64,000 bases of DNA from Bathynomus jamesi (GCA_023014485.1 JAJOZX010003306.1:328001-392000); one strand, 5' to 3'; counted from the first letter of the stretch, positions 45,366 to 57,720 are shown. Made by a program: numbers and translations. Notes: a model not told the origin generated them from the letters alone.

Positions 45366-46264
45366 CAGTGGTGGGCACCGTTAACCAAAAAGTTAACTTC
45401 GTTAACCGCTAATCCGTTAACCAAAAAGTTAACTTCATTAACCGTTAATCCGTTAATTCGTTAAACATGTAACGGAAGTTACCGATAAACCTTTAACGTT
45501 AACTTTTATTATAAAAAAAATGAAAAACACAATATATATATAATTTAATTTTCCCTCTTCTTCTCGTTCTCCATTTTGTCCATGAGATGCATGTTGCCCT
45601 TCATGAAAATTAGCATATCAAAGTTTTCATCACACAGGGATGATCTCTTGGCCCTCAGGATGTCCTTGCCTATAGAGAACAAATGCTCCACTGCAGCACT
45701 GGAGGGGATGGCTTTGTTATTTTTAAATATTCACTAGCACAAACATGTTGCGCAAGAGACAGACTGCAAATGAAACGAATGTAGTTATTTGTTGTAATTG
45801 TTACATATGTATTATTGAAAGTGCCTTAAAATGCTCGTGACATTTCTTGAAAGAAGTTGAAACATTCAACTCAAATGGCAAATCTTTCCGCCTGATTTTA
45901 CAGTCGACCATGTTTTGCTCAAACCAATGCCATAAATAACTACCATATTTGGTAAGACACAAATTGTGGCGACGGAAACAAATATATCGCCTGATTTTGC
46001 ACTGCGGAAATGGAAATTTGTTCATCACTATTAACAGTGGCGGATTAATTGCGCACCTGCTCAGCACTGAAAATAATAGAAACTTTTAAACGTTTATTTA
46101 TGAATTTTTTGGGTTAACGGACTTGAGTTAACGGAAGTTAAATGTAACGGAAGTTAATTAGTCCGATAATGATTTTCAAAGTTAACTTAAAAGTTAAATC
46201 TTTAACGAAAAAGTTAACTTCGTTAATTAACGATTAACGGATTAACGGTTTGTGCCCAGCTTTG
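45366..46264 (-). mobile_element. hAT element, internally deleted, 899 bp
   Basis: Ends CAGTGGTGGGCAC / GTGCCCAGCTTTG and exact 8-bp target duplication GTACTACC (45358-45365, 46265-46272). Subterminal zones are built of repeated GTTAACNNNGTTAAC words on both sides. On the minus strand, 46067-45801 keeps a transposase N-terminal fragment (WHWFEQNMVDCKIRRKDLPF), and at about 45705-45550 PSSAAVEHLFSIGKDILRAK matches the hAT C-terminal dimerisation domain. The catalytic middle is deleted. Confidence 0.8.
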
Positions 46265-47050
46265 GTACTACCCCTGTTGGTTCAACATCAAAGTAAAACA
46301 CTCTTGGGTGGAAGGCCCACGCCACATCTTGTTTCAGCTGCGGCTAGTTAGGCTGCAAAAGAAGGCTGTAGTGGATGCTGTTTTGCCAACCATCAAGCGC
46401 TCAGCATGGTATGCATTCAGCGAAATGATAATCCAGACACTCTTGTGTTCAGATGACAGTGAGGAGAGGAGAGCTGGTGTCCAAAAGATTGTTGACATGA
46501 GGGGTGGAGATGATGACACACTTGGAGATCTTTCTGTACGTCCCAGGAAGACACCTACCATCAACCCCAGTGTTTCTTCCGTGTTGGAGCTGACAGATTG
46601 GTCTGACGGGGTATTTGAACCTCCTTTGACATGTAAACTGACTACAGCGGAAGTAAAGAAGTTCTTTGACAAGCCTATGCAAGTTCCACAGTGGCCCTGT
46701 CATGCTCAGTCAATAGAGAGGTGTGTGAAACAAGTCACAGAGGCAGCAGGCAGGGTGTATACACATAAGAAACGTGAGGGCTATATCAGAGGGCAAGAAG
46801 CAAGTCGGCGGCTGATGACCAAGAACGAATCAAAGCAAGAATTGATGAAACTTGTTGTTTAAATATTTTTTTTACGGATGTCATTACTTTCTAATGTTGT
46901 TTTATGATTGCAAGGATATGTTTTATGATTACTAGGATATGTTTTATGCAGAGAAACTAAAATTTTTATAGCATTACCTGACATTTTGAGAAGCTAAAAT
47001 TAATAAATGTTAAATGCAAAAAACTTCACTTTTTTACGTGAAGGTCAAAA

Positions 47051-47142
47051 TATGAGAATAAAAACCCACTCTAATAGACAGAGTTTATTTCCACGACAGT
47101 TTCGACGCCCACTGTCTATTAGAGTGGGTTTTTATTCTCATA
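47051..47142. repeat. Perfect 31-bp inverted repeat
   Basis: 47051-47081 and 47112-47142 are exact complements, separated by 30 bp. Lies in the non-coding 3' part of T1. Confidence 0.95.
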
Positions 47143-47341
47143 TTAATAAATGTTGTTTTCCGAGAGCAATTTATGTGCTTTTTAATCAAACGTAGATTTA
47201 CCAAGCTAAGTGTTGAGCAATCACAAAAATAATAGCAGATTTGAATTCTTCACATCCAAAAACATATTTTTAAAACCCCTCAGTGAAGGAATTGGCAAAA
47301 ATTAATTTTCACCTCCCAAATTCACACACCCTACTAAGACA

Positions 47342-50300
47342 TGTCTACTAGTAATAACAAACAATAAGTTTTCTGTTTTAGGTTTCGATGATGGTGATGA
47401 ACCGGAAATACGACTCGTTGGCGATTCCATTGTTCGAGGGCAGCTCGAGGAATTCTGTGGGAGAAACCCTCGTCGTATGCGCCGTTACTGCTACCCTGGT
47501 GCAAGGGTGGAGGATATAACTAATAGTGTTGAACAATTTACAGACGGTACCTCCGAGGACACAACGTATGTTATTCATGTCGGTACTAATAACGTTTTAA
47601 ATTCTAGATCGGAAGAACTGCTGGCTAGGTACAGGGACTTACTACAGCGATTAAAGGGAAAAACTAATAAGATTGTTTTAACAGGTATACTTCCTCGAAT
47701 TATCCATCGTAACGATTTCTACAGCAAGGCGACCTATATTAACAATAACCTAAAGTCTCTGCCAACAGGAAAGAGTGCATTTTGTGAATTTTTGGAACAG
47801 TTTCTACGGCAGGAGGGACTTGTTCCTCGGAGATGGACTTCATCTTAATAACATTGGAGCTGCGCCTTTAGGAAGACTATTTCATAATACTGTCTCTTCT
47901 TTTCAGGCTGCCGTAACTCGAACGGTCCCAGCGTAAATTCCACAAATTTCCACTGCGCTCGCGAAGGTGTCGCAATTACAAACAATTTGAACGTTCTATC
48001 CTTAAATGCTCGTAGCCTATGAAATAAAAGAAACGATTTTTTTCTTTAATTGCTTGTAAAGACTATGATATAATTGCGATAAATGAATCGTGGCTTAGCA
48101 CTGAAACTCGTGACTTTGTAGGGGAGTATCAAATTAAAAGTTATAGACATTTTGTTAAAAACAGAATACGTAGGCGAGGAGGCGGTGTTATGTTGTATAT
48201 CAAAGATAATATAGCGAACGTTATAGAAGTAAAGCACACAATTCCAGAACCGATAGATTCGACTATAGCAGAACTTAAATTGAACGATTTCAAACTTCTT
48301 GTTGCGGTTATATATAGGCCCCCTAATCAAACAGCTGATACGGACGAAGCGTTATATCGTGAACTAAAGAGAATGAATAATGGGTAGTGAGGAGGCTTTA
48401 GTTATGGGTGACTTTAATTGCGCCAACGTCATTGACGATACAATGTAGGGAGACGGAAGGTAATTATTTAGTTCATTTTCTCGAGGATAACTTTCTTATT
48501 CGAAAGTTTGGGGAGCCTACGAGGTTGGACAGTATTTTAGATTTAGTAATAACTACGGATGATAGGCTAATTACTGATCTTCAAGTAATAGAACCGTTAA
48601 GCAATAGCGATCACAATATGGTAGAGTTTTTCCTCTCAGTAACTCACTCGAAACCAGTTAACTCAACTAAAATTCCCAACTTCCAGCACGCAGACTTTGG
48701 TAAATTTCGAAATAAATTGTCACACGTCAATTGGGAAAACGTAATGGGGAATTCCAACGGAAAACTAATGTGGGAATCGTTTGAAACAGTATTTAGGACT
48801 ATAAATGAAGAATGTGTGCCGTACAAAATTAAGCGTGCGAAAGGAAATAACAGGCCCTTTTGGTTTACTTCTAGAGTAGGAGACATTATAAAGAGTAGAG
48901 ATAGGGCTTATAGGCTACATAAGTGCGATAAAGACAATTTGTAGTTACGAAACAACTACATATCTCTAAGGCGTGAAGCGAAAAGTGTAATAAAAAAGTC
49001 CAAGCGCGAATTTGAAATCTCCATAGCTCGTGACGGTAAAGAAAACCCCAAGCGATTCTTTCAATACGTCAATAATAGAAATATAGTAAAAAGCGTCTTG
49101 GGGCCTTTGAAAAATGTAAACGGAGATCTAGTTTCTGAAAACAAGGAAATGGCTACCTTGCTAAACGAATTCTTTACGTAGTTTTTACTATAGAAGATGT
49201 AACGAATATCCCTACGGTCATAGACATAATACCTTTTGATAATGGTAATATTTTGGATAATATAGTGGTTAGTGAAGGGGAGGTAATGCGCTATATTGAT
49301 AAAATGAAAACGCGTAAATCACCGGGGCCGGATTCCATATATCCCATACAACTAAAAGAATTAAATGATAGCATTGTTGCGCCGCTAACAAAGATTTTTA
49401 ATGCGTCTATTTCTGAGGGGGTGCGTACCAGATAATTTCAAGTTAGCAAACGTAACACCTATCTTTAAGAAAAGCGATAAAGGTGCAGCGGGAAATTATA
49501 GGCCAACCAGTTTAACGTCTGTTGTAGGTAAGCTACTGGAATCAATAATTAGGGATCGTATAGTCGAACACTTAGAATTGCATAAACTAGTTAGAAATAC
49601 GCAGCACGGTTTTAGGCGAAACAAATCTTGCTAAACTAATCTTTTAGAAAATTTCCAAAGCGTGGTTGACGTTTACGATAGACATCGGGCGGTTGATGTA
49701 GTGTATTTAGATTTTCAAAAAGCGTTCGACACCGTGCCGCACAAAAGACTCATTGAAAAAACTAAGGCTCATGGAATCAGGGGTGTAGTAATAAATTGGC
49801 TGGAAGAGTGGTTGCGAGGTAGGAAACAGAGGGTGGTTGTTGATGGAGCGGAGTCGTGTTGGGCTAATGTAGTGAGTGGCGTTCCTCAGGGTTCTGTATT
49901 GGGCCCCTTGCTTTTTCTTATATATATTAACGATTTAGATGTCGGCCTAGTCAGTACAGTTTCAAAGTTTGCGGATGAAACGAAGCTGGGTGGTAGGGAG
50001 ATTAATGACGAAGATAGAGGTAAAATCCAGAAAGATCTGAATCAAATCGTTGATTGGTCAGTCAATGGCAAATGAGATTTAACGTCGATAAGTGCAAAAT
50101 TTTACACATAGGTTCGCGTAACGGTAATTTTGCGTAGAGTATGTCAGGGAAAGAGTTAACAAGCGTAGAGCATTAAAAAGATTTAGGAGTTATAGTCACT
50201 GGTGATTTAAAAGTAGCGAAACAAAGTACAGCAGCTGTCAATAAGGCGAACAAAGTGTTAGGTTTTATAGCTCGGAATTTTGAGTATAAATCGCGCGATA

Positions 50301-51606
50301 TTATAGTTCCTCTTTATAAATCATTAGTTAGACCCATTTGGAGTACGCGATCCAATTTTGGAATCCGCATATGCGCAAAGGTATAGACAAAATCGAAAGA
50401 GTTCAAAGACGAGCAACTAAGATGATTCCGTCGCTTAGGTCAAAGTCGTACGAGGATAGGCTTAAGGAGTTAAAATTGACTACACTCGAGACTCGGAGGC
50501 TAAGGGTTGATCTAATCCAGGTGTTCAAAATTATGAATGGGTTCGATAACGTAGATAGAGATAACTTTTTCGAAATATCTCAATATAATAGGACTAGAAA
50601 TAACGGGTGTAAGTTGACAAGTAGAAGGTTCGAGACAACAGTTGCCAAAAACCTTTTTACGCACAGAATAGTAAATAGCTGGAATAGTTTGCCGGTAGAA
50701 GTAATTAGTAGCACGTCTATAAACATGTTTAAAAATCGATTGGACGCATATGTTGATAGATTGGGTATAGTTTAAGGTAGTAAAATTAAGGCTTTGTGGG
50801 GATAGATCCCACAGCTCAACACAAGTGTTGTTGGATATATGGATGCAGCATCTTGGGTTAGGGGATACTCTCTGTCCTTACACACCCCATTTAATGAGAT
50901 TCCTCTGCCGAGCGGTGCCCCCCATAGTACTGTGAGGTATTGAAAAACTCATGATCTTCACTTGCCCCACAAACACCTTTAAATGGGAGACCCAAAATGG
51001 GTGCACACACATTTCTACATTACTGTACAGTCTTTACAGCCACACCTACACCTTCCCTCCTAAGTATATATATTGTAATGTATATGGTTGTAAATTGAGA
51101 CTTGGTCCGCAATCGATGTGGACCGTGACTTATTTTTGGTTGACAAGGTACTGGTATTGATGGATAACGTAATGAAATTGACTGGATTCTGTGGATCCGA
51201 TATATATGCATGTCGCTTATAAATAGATATAGAGTGTAACATATTTGTGGATAGTAGTCTATTATAACACGATCCTCTGGCTACAGAGATTCTATCTTTA
51301 GTTTTAAATTGATAATTAATTAGTTTTAAATTTATAATTATTTAGTTTTGTGAAAATTGGTTGTTGCCAATGTACATGCAGTTTTTACATAGTGGAGCCG
51401 CCTCGATGGGCCGACGTGGCCCCTAGTGTGCCCACTATAAAAATTTCTTATGTCCTTATGTTCCTTGTGGTTCGGAACCCACGTAAAATTGTAGGTCCCC
51501 TCCGCCACCACGGAGGACATGCACAACACCAATTACGAACACATTTAGGTAGACCAGCCATGAGTGGATCCTAGGGTCTCTGTTGGTCTGAAACATTATA
51601 ACATTA
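47342..51606 (+). mobile_element. LINE-B plus copy, part 2: ORF1 end, ORF2, 3' UTR
   Basis: ORF1 resumes after T1 and holds an SGNH-esterase-like domain: RLVGDSIVRGQLEEF, RRYCYPGARVEDI, VIHVGTNNVLNS (47393-47848). ORF2 has endonuclease (INESWLSTE, EPLSNSDHNMVEFF at about 48592-48635), then RT: KSPGPDSIYPIQLK (about 49315), VYLDFQKAFDTVPHKRL (about 49702), VPQGSVLGPLLFLIYIND (about 49880) and FADETKLGG (about 49970, second Asp of the catalytic pair changed to Glu). ORF2 ends at 50775. The 3' UTR of about 830 nt ends with AACATTAT twice. Several nonsense codons. Confidence 0.85.
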
Positions 51607-54600
51607 TCTTTTTCCTGCTCTACGCTTATCAACTCTTTCCCTGACATACTATACGCAAAATTACCGCGAACCTATTCTAAAATTTTGCACTTATCGACGT
51701 TAAATCTCATTTGCCATGTGAATGACTAATCAACGATTTTATTCAGATCTTTCTGGATTTTACCTCTATCTTCGTCATTAATCGACCTACCACCCAGCTT
51801 TGTGTCATCCGCAAACTTTGAAACTGTACTGACTAGGCCGACATCTAAATCGTTAATATATCTAAGAAAAAGCAAGCGGCCAATACAGAACCCTGAGGAA
51901 CGCCACTCGCTACATTAGCCCAACACGACTCCGCTCCATCAACGACCACCCTCTGTTTCCTACCTCGCAACCACTCTTCTATCCAATTTATTACTACACC
52001 CCTGATTCCATGAGCTTTAGTTTTCTCAATGAGTCTTTTGTGCGGTACGGCGTCAAACGGTTTTTGAAAATCTAAATACACTACATCAACCGCCCGATGA
52101 CTATCGTAAACGTCAACCACCTTTGAAAAAATTCTAAAAGATTAGTTACGCAAGATTTGTTTCGCCTAAAACCGTGCTGCGTATTTCTAAGTAAGTTATG
52201 CAATTCTAAGTGTTCGACTATGCGATCCCTAATTATTGATTCCAGTGGCTTACCTACAACAGACGTTAAACTGATTGGCCTATAATTTCCCGCCACACCT
52301 TTATCGCTTTTCTTAAAGATAGGTGTTACGTTTGCTAACTTGAAATTATCTGGGACGCACCCCTCAGAAATAGACGCATTAAAAATCTTTGTAGCGGTAC
52401 AACAATGCTATCATTTAATTCTTTTAGTTGTATGGGATATATGGAATCCGGCCCCGGTGATTTACGCGTTTTCATTTTATCAATATAGCGCATTACCTCC
52501 CCTTCACTAACCACTATATTATCCAAAATATTACCATTATCAAAAGGTATTATGTCTATGACCGTAGGGATATTCGTTACATCTTCTATAGTAAAAACTG
52601 ACGTAAAGAATTCGTTTAGCAAGGTAGCCATTTCCTTGTTTTCAGAAACTAGATCTCCGTTTCATTTTTCAAAGGCCCCAAGACGCTTTTTACTAGATTT
52701 CTATTATTGACGTATTGAAAGAATCGCTTGGGGTTTTCTTTACCGTCACGAGCTATGGAGATTTCAAATTCGCGCTTGGACTTTTTATTACACTTTTCGC
52801 TTCACGCCTTAGAGATATGTAGTTGTTTCGTAACCACAAATTGTCTTTATCGCACTTATGTAGCCTATAAGCCCTATCTCTACTCTTTATAATGTCTCCT
52901 ACTCTAGAAGTAAACCAAAAGGGCCTGTTATTTCCTTTCGCACGCTTAATTTTGTACGGCACACATTCCTCATTTATAGTCCTAAATACTGTTTCAAACG
53001 ATTCCCACATTAGTTTTCCGTTGGAATTCCCCATTACGTTTTCCCAATTGACGTGTGACAATTTATTTCGAAATTTACCAAAGTCTGCGTGCTGGAAGTT
53101 GGGAATTTTAGTTGAGTTAACTGGTTTCGAGTGAGTTACTGAGAGGAAAAACTCTACCATATTGTGATCGCTATTGCTTAACGGTTCTATTACTTGAAGA
53201 TCAGTAATTAGCCTATCATCCGTAGTTATTACTAAATCTAAAATACTGTCCAACCTCGAGGCTCCCCAAACTTTTGAATAAGAAAGTTATCCTCGAGAAA
53301 ATTAACTAAACAATTACCTTCCGCGTCTCCCTGCATTGTATCGTAATTCACGTTGGCGCAATTAAAGTCACCCATAACTAAGCCTGCTGACTACCTATTA
53401 GTCTCTTTAGTTCACGATATAACGCTTCGTCCGTATCAGCTGTTTGATTAGGGGGCCTATATATAACCGCAACAAGTTTGAAATCGTTCAATTTAAGTTC
53501 CGCTGTAGTCGAATCTATTGGTTCTGGAATTGTGTGCTTTACTTCTATAACGTCGCAATATTATCTTTGATATACAACATAACACCGCCTCCTCGCCTAC
53601 CTATTCTGTTTTTAACAAAAAGTCTATAACCTCTAATTTGATACTCCCCTACAAAGTCACGAGTTTCAGTGCTAAGCCACGATTCATTTATCGCAATTAT
53701 ATCATAGTCTTTACAAGCAATTAAGGAAAAAAATTCGTTTATTTTATTTCGTAAGCTCCGAGCATTTAAGGATAGAACGTTCAAATTGTTTTGTAATTGC
53801 GACACCTTCGCGAGCGCAGTGGAAATTTGTGGAATTTACGCTGGGACCGTTCGAGTTACGGCAGCCTGAAAAAACAGAGTTTTGTGAAATAGTCTTCCTA
53901 ATCGCGCAGCTCCAACGTCATTAAGAAGAAGTCCATCTCCGAGGAACAAGTCCCTCCTGCCATAGAAACTGTTCCAAAAATTCGCAAAATGCACTCCTTC
54001 CTGTTGGCAAAGAGACTTTAGGTTATTGTTAATATAGGTCGCCTTGCTGTAGAAATCGTTACGTTGGATAATTCGAGGAAGTATACCTGTTAAAACAATC
54101 TTATTAGTTTTTTCCTTTAATCGCTGTAGTAATTCCTTGTACCTAGGCAGCAGTTCTTCCGATCTAGAATTTAAAACGTTATTAGTACCGACTTGAATAA
54201 CATACGTTGTGTCCTCGGCGTCTACCGTCTATAAAATGGTCAACACTATTAGTTATATCCTCCACCCTTGCACCAGGGTAGCAGTAACGGCGCCTACGAC
54301 GAGGGTTTCTCCCGCAGAATTCCTCGAGCTGCCATCGAACAATGGAATCGCCAACGAGTCGTATTTCCGGTTCATCAGCATCTTCGAAACCTAAAACAGA
54401 AAAATTATTGTTTGTTATTACTGGTAGACAAGTCTTAGGTTTTCTCAATTGTGCTCCATTACGCACTCGAACGAAGGGTTGGGAACTAGGGGAAGAGAGA
54501 GGGCTATTAGTACTGTTTATATTATTAGTAGAAACTGAGGCAGGAGGGGTCGTAACTGGAGTCTCAAGGGATTCTAATTTTGCCTTCAGGAGCATCACGT

Positions 54601-55240
54601 TTTCTTCAAGCCTCACTCTGGCCTCCCTCTCACGTTCTAACTCGTTCCTCAGGACTTCCATGCTTGAGCACCACCTGTAAACTAACTCTCATTATTATTA
54701 TTAGCCATTGTGAACGCGTAAGCGGCAAATTTCCCTTCACAGCGACTGCAAGTACATGACGGGGGTGCCATGCTTTTAATTAGTTAAAAAACAAACAAAA
54801 CAAAAAACAAAAATAAAACGAGCGTTTGGAAATTAATAAATTATAACGTAGGTCTACCGCATGCTTATTGTACCGTCACCTGACCAAACCCGCAAAAATG
54901 TTCTTGAAATGCAGAAACAGGTTCTTGTAACACAAATTTATATTAAATGAATATATAATTAAGCTACCGACGAAAGATCTGTAAAAGAAAGCGTATTTAA
55001 TAATACTTATCTGATCGCGATTCGACCGACTTTTTTCCTTTTTTCCTCACGGTGTGTGACCACACTCTACCTGATCTCCCGAAGGAAGGGAAAATGAACC
55101 TTATTTTCTGATTGATTTGAGAAACAAACAAGGGAAAATGAACCTTATGACTCCTCGTTTTCTGATAGGTTTGAAAAACAAACAAGGCAAGCCACGTGCA
55201 CTAGCCTTGGATTAATCAAAAAATATAGCACTGAATAACC
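51607..55240 (-). mobile_element. LINE-B minus copy, part 1: 5' UTR, ORF1, most of ORF2
   Basis: 5' UTR 55240-54773, ORF1 from about 54770 (zinc-binding pair, coiled coil, GDSIVRWQLEEFCGR, PGARVEDI), then ORF2 endonuclease (53805-52753, NARSLRNK, NSDHNMVEFF) and RT (52631-51607, KSPGPDSIYPI, VYLDFQKPFDAVPHKRL). It is cut within SGKELISVEQEKD by the plus copy. The remainder is 42018-40506. Confidence 0.85.
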
Positions 55241-56184
55241 CCCTACATCTCTCCAAAAGGTCAGGCACTCTCGTATCAGGCCTATACGAGTCGTTGCCTC
55301 CAACCATCGTCACCAACATCGAGTGACGGGAGGCAACGTCAATCCTATCCACTTCGTCCCTAACTCTGTCAACCCTGGCCCCTGGGAAACAAACCCTCCT
55401 CCTCTTGGTTGGATGCCGTTCAACGAACTCTTTGTCCATATGGCGCACTAAAGAGTCCCCACTTAAAATAGTTTCCCCCTCATTCACGTCCCTTTCCAAA
55501 TGGGCGAAAGGGTTGGAAACCTCGATAGGGGGGGGATTCCTTTCACCTAACGTACGCGGCCTAGCTCCACTAGCTCCACCCTTAACTTCTCTAAATCCCT
55601 CCCCATCTACTAATCTCGGACCAACCTTAATCCCTTCCTCAACTCTATCCAACCTTCCCGACAAGCTACCTAAACTAGAAACTAGGTTACGCACCTCACC
55701 CTTCAAATTACTAACGTCTTGAACGTTAGTATTGGTTCGGCTTTAGTCAACCGTAGCTCTACCCCTGCCTTCATCAAGCGTTGCAAGTCTTTCCGTTACC
55801 TCACGTACACTGCGTTTTATGTCAACTATTTCTTCCATTAACTCGCAAAAGAAACAAACTGATATCTCGGTAATCGCCATAGGACCGCCGTTATAATCTT
55901 TAAATTCCGAATACCACCGGTTTACCCCACACCTAACACACGACGCTTTCGGCGATGGCATCGCGCAGTTAAAAATTAGTTTATAACCGTCACAAGTTTA
56001 AGTTAAATTAAGCCGGCACGCTATGAAAACTTCTACATCGCCAAAACCACTAATATTCGATTACTTAACTATAACAATGTGAATATAAACGCAAGTATAA
56101 AATTCAAAACTTTTCAAAAGTAAAATTATTAGCAGTAATAAGATACAAGTTTACCAGTGGTGTCTCTCTTTAAATCAAAATAGG

Positions 56185-56185
<1 letters not shown>
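55241..56185 (-). mobile_element. LINE-A (full-length copy), part 1: 5' UTR and ORF1
   Basis: ORF1 ATG at 55961: MPSPKASCVRCGVNRWY with a CVRC...CFFC pair, coiled-coil-like SVREVTERLATLDEG, one TAA at about 55743, then an SGNH-like domain (LSGDSLVRHMDKEF, KRRRVCFPGARVDRVRDEV, MLVTMVGGNDS). Interrupted at about 55240 by LINE-B. The ORF1 layout (zinc pair, coiled coil, esterase) is the same as in LINE-B. The 5' boundary is set at the AT tract and is approximate. Confidence 0.8.
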
Positions 56186-56245
<60 letters not shown>

Positions 56246-56287
56246 ATGTATATTTATATATATATATATATATATACATACACTCTG

Positions 56288-56322
<35 letters not shown>

Positions 56323-56336
56323 TATATATATATAAT

Positions 56337-56378
<42 letters not shown>

Positions 56379-56385
56379 CTATTCC
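56186..56385. repeat. (AT)n with CA and GTAT interruptions
   Basis: Long TA microsatellite, including ACACACACACAC and two CACACTGTATATAT/ACACTCTGTATATAT blocks. Confidence 0.95.
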
Positions 56386-56389
56386 CAAA

Positions 56390-57680
56390 TTTCAGTAGCT
56401 GCTAAACCATGGGCTAAGCCATATTTCTGATTTAACCTGTGAAATAATGCCGAAGTATTCGCGTAAAGGCGAGTTATTAATAAAATTTGTTGGTTAGAAA
56501 AATGTTGGAAAGCACAAAAATTGAATTGAATTGAATAACCTTTTTAAATGAATAAATTAGTTTTACAATTTACAATGACATAAATAATTGTGAAGCTGGA
56601 CTATTTACTTTATTTAATTTGGCCCATATGCTATAGTCTTTAATAACAGAGTTTCCATATAAGCCATGGACTAGAGCTGGTTTGAATTATATCGAAGGCA
56701 AAGTGAAGGAAACTGGTGATGTAGATCGTGGAAAGGGTAGTGGGAGGCCTCGAACGGCTCGAACACAAGCAAATATCGATCTCGTAAAGACAAGAATATT
56801 AAGTCAAGAAGAACCTGGGATGAATTTAACACCAATTGAAATAGCCATGGAAATAGGAATATCTGACAGAAGTGTTCGGCGAATATAAAAATTTGATCTA
56901 AACTTGAAGGCATACAAATCAGTTTCAGTACAAGCTTTAACTGACATTCATAAGTAAAATCGCTTGCTATATTGCCACAATTTCTCGTTAGATTTTCACC
57001 GCGCACAGTTCGTACGATATGGTTTAGTGATGAGAAAGTAATTAGTTAGTAAACCACTGTAAACTGTCACAAGGAAACGTGATATAACACGTGAAAGGTT
57101 GTTAAGAGAAACACAGAGATTTTCTCTAAGTATAATGGTCAATGCAGCATTTTCAAAACTCGGAAAGCCAAGAATAGTTTTTGTAGAACCAGGAATACGG
57201 ATGGATTCGGAATATTACTGTAATCATGTTCTTGTTCCGCATTTTCAAGATATTAGACAAATATGCGTGATAACTTCGTTTTCCAACAAAATGGTTGATT
57301 ACCTGAGACAAACAGCCCCTGATTTCATAGAACCTGCAATGTGGCCGGCCAACAGCTTGGATTTAAATCCGCTGGACTACTCAGTGTGAGAAGCACTAAA
57401 AGAAAAGGTTTCCCGCCTAGGTCTTCAAATCCGAAATGTTCAACAACTTAGAGCTACAATCGTGGACGAATGACTTAGCATATCGCAACGATTTCTGAAC
57501 ATTGCTATCGACGAGTGACGAATGAGTCTTGAGCTTTGTAGGGATAATGAAAGAGGGCATTCTGTACATCTCTTGTCATGATGTGTAAGATAAGTGATTC
57601 TATACTGAAAAAAAGGTTGTTTTAAAGCTTGTTTACATTATTTGTTAAATATTTGTAAAATATACACTTAAAATAATGGA
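56390..57680 (+). mobile_element. mariner/IS630-like transposase relic
   Basis: N-terminal MPKYSRKGELL at about 56451. Helix-turn-helix segment with GSGRPRTARTQANIDLV and MEIGISDRSVRRI (56682-56888). Catalytic segment GIRMDSEYYCNHVLVPHF (about 57200) and WPANSLDLNPLDYSV (about 57340, Asp at the third position instead of Glu). Tail LELCRDNERGHSVHLLS (about 57530). Stops and missing sequence throughout. A different family from the intact element at 28.9 kb. Terminal repeats not identified. Confidence 0.7.
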
Positions 57681-57720
57681 CCTTTTTTTTTGCCATAACT
57701 GGTATATATATATATATATA

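Larger units (their letters stand above)
43192..46862 (+). pseudogene. T1 transposase, DDE-type, unclassified, broken
   Basis: Starts MASERRTRLGTFTHMSNLIG. A Cys-rich region CKCKIVLCSEFGCLADASC...CTC (about 43575-43670) could bind zinc. Catalytic-type blocks: IDCIFFDGRQD (about 44218, presumed first Asp) and AIGGDSTNVNTGW (about 44465, presumed second Asp). Next are CALHTNELPLRHL (about 44948), SHSRWLRTANMLCRIW (about 45240) and WPCHAQSIERCVKQVTEAA (about 46692, conserved Glu). It ends at 46862. Broken by a 387-bp tandem duplication covering the first two blocks, several shifts, and the hAT insertion at 45366. The family is common in arthropod genomes as an uncharacterised protein. I cannot place it in a named superfamily with certainty. 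Confidence 0.65.
42872..47333 (+). mobile_element. DNA transposon T1 (TAGGGTG ends), 4.46 kb
   Basis: Ends TAGGGTGTGT / ACACACCCTA, with CTAAGACA duplicated at 42864-42871 and 47334-47341. The left end has three extra bases (ATT) before TAGGGTG. Carries one broken transposase gene and a nested hAT deletion element. The same terminal heptamer TAGGGTG and 8-bp duplication length occur in T2, whose protein is related. Confidence 0.75.
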
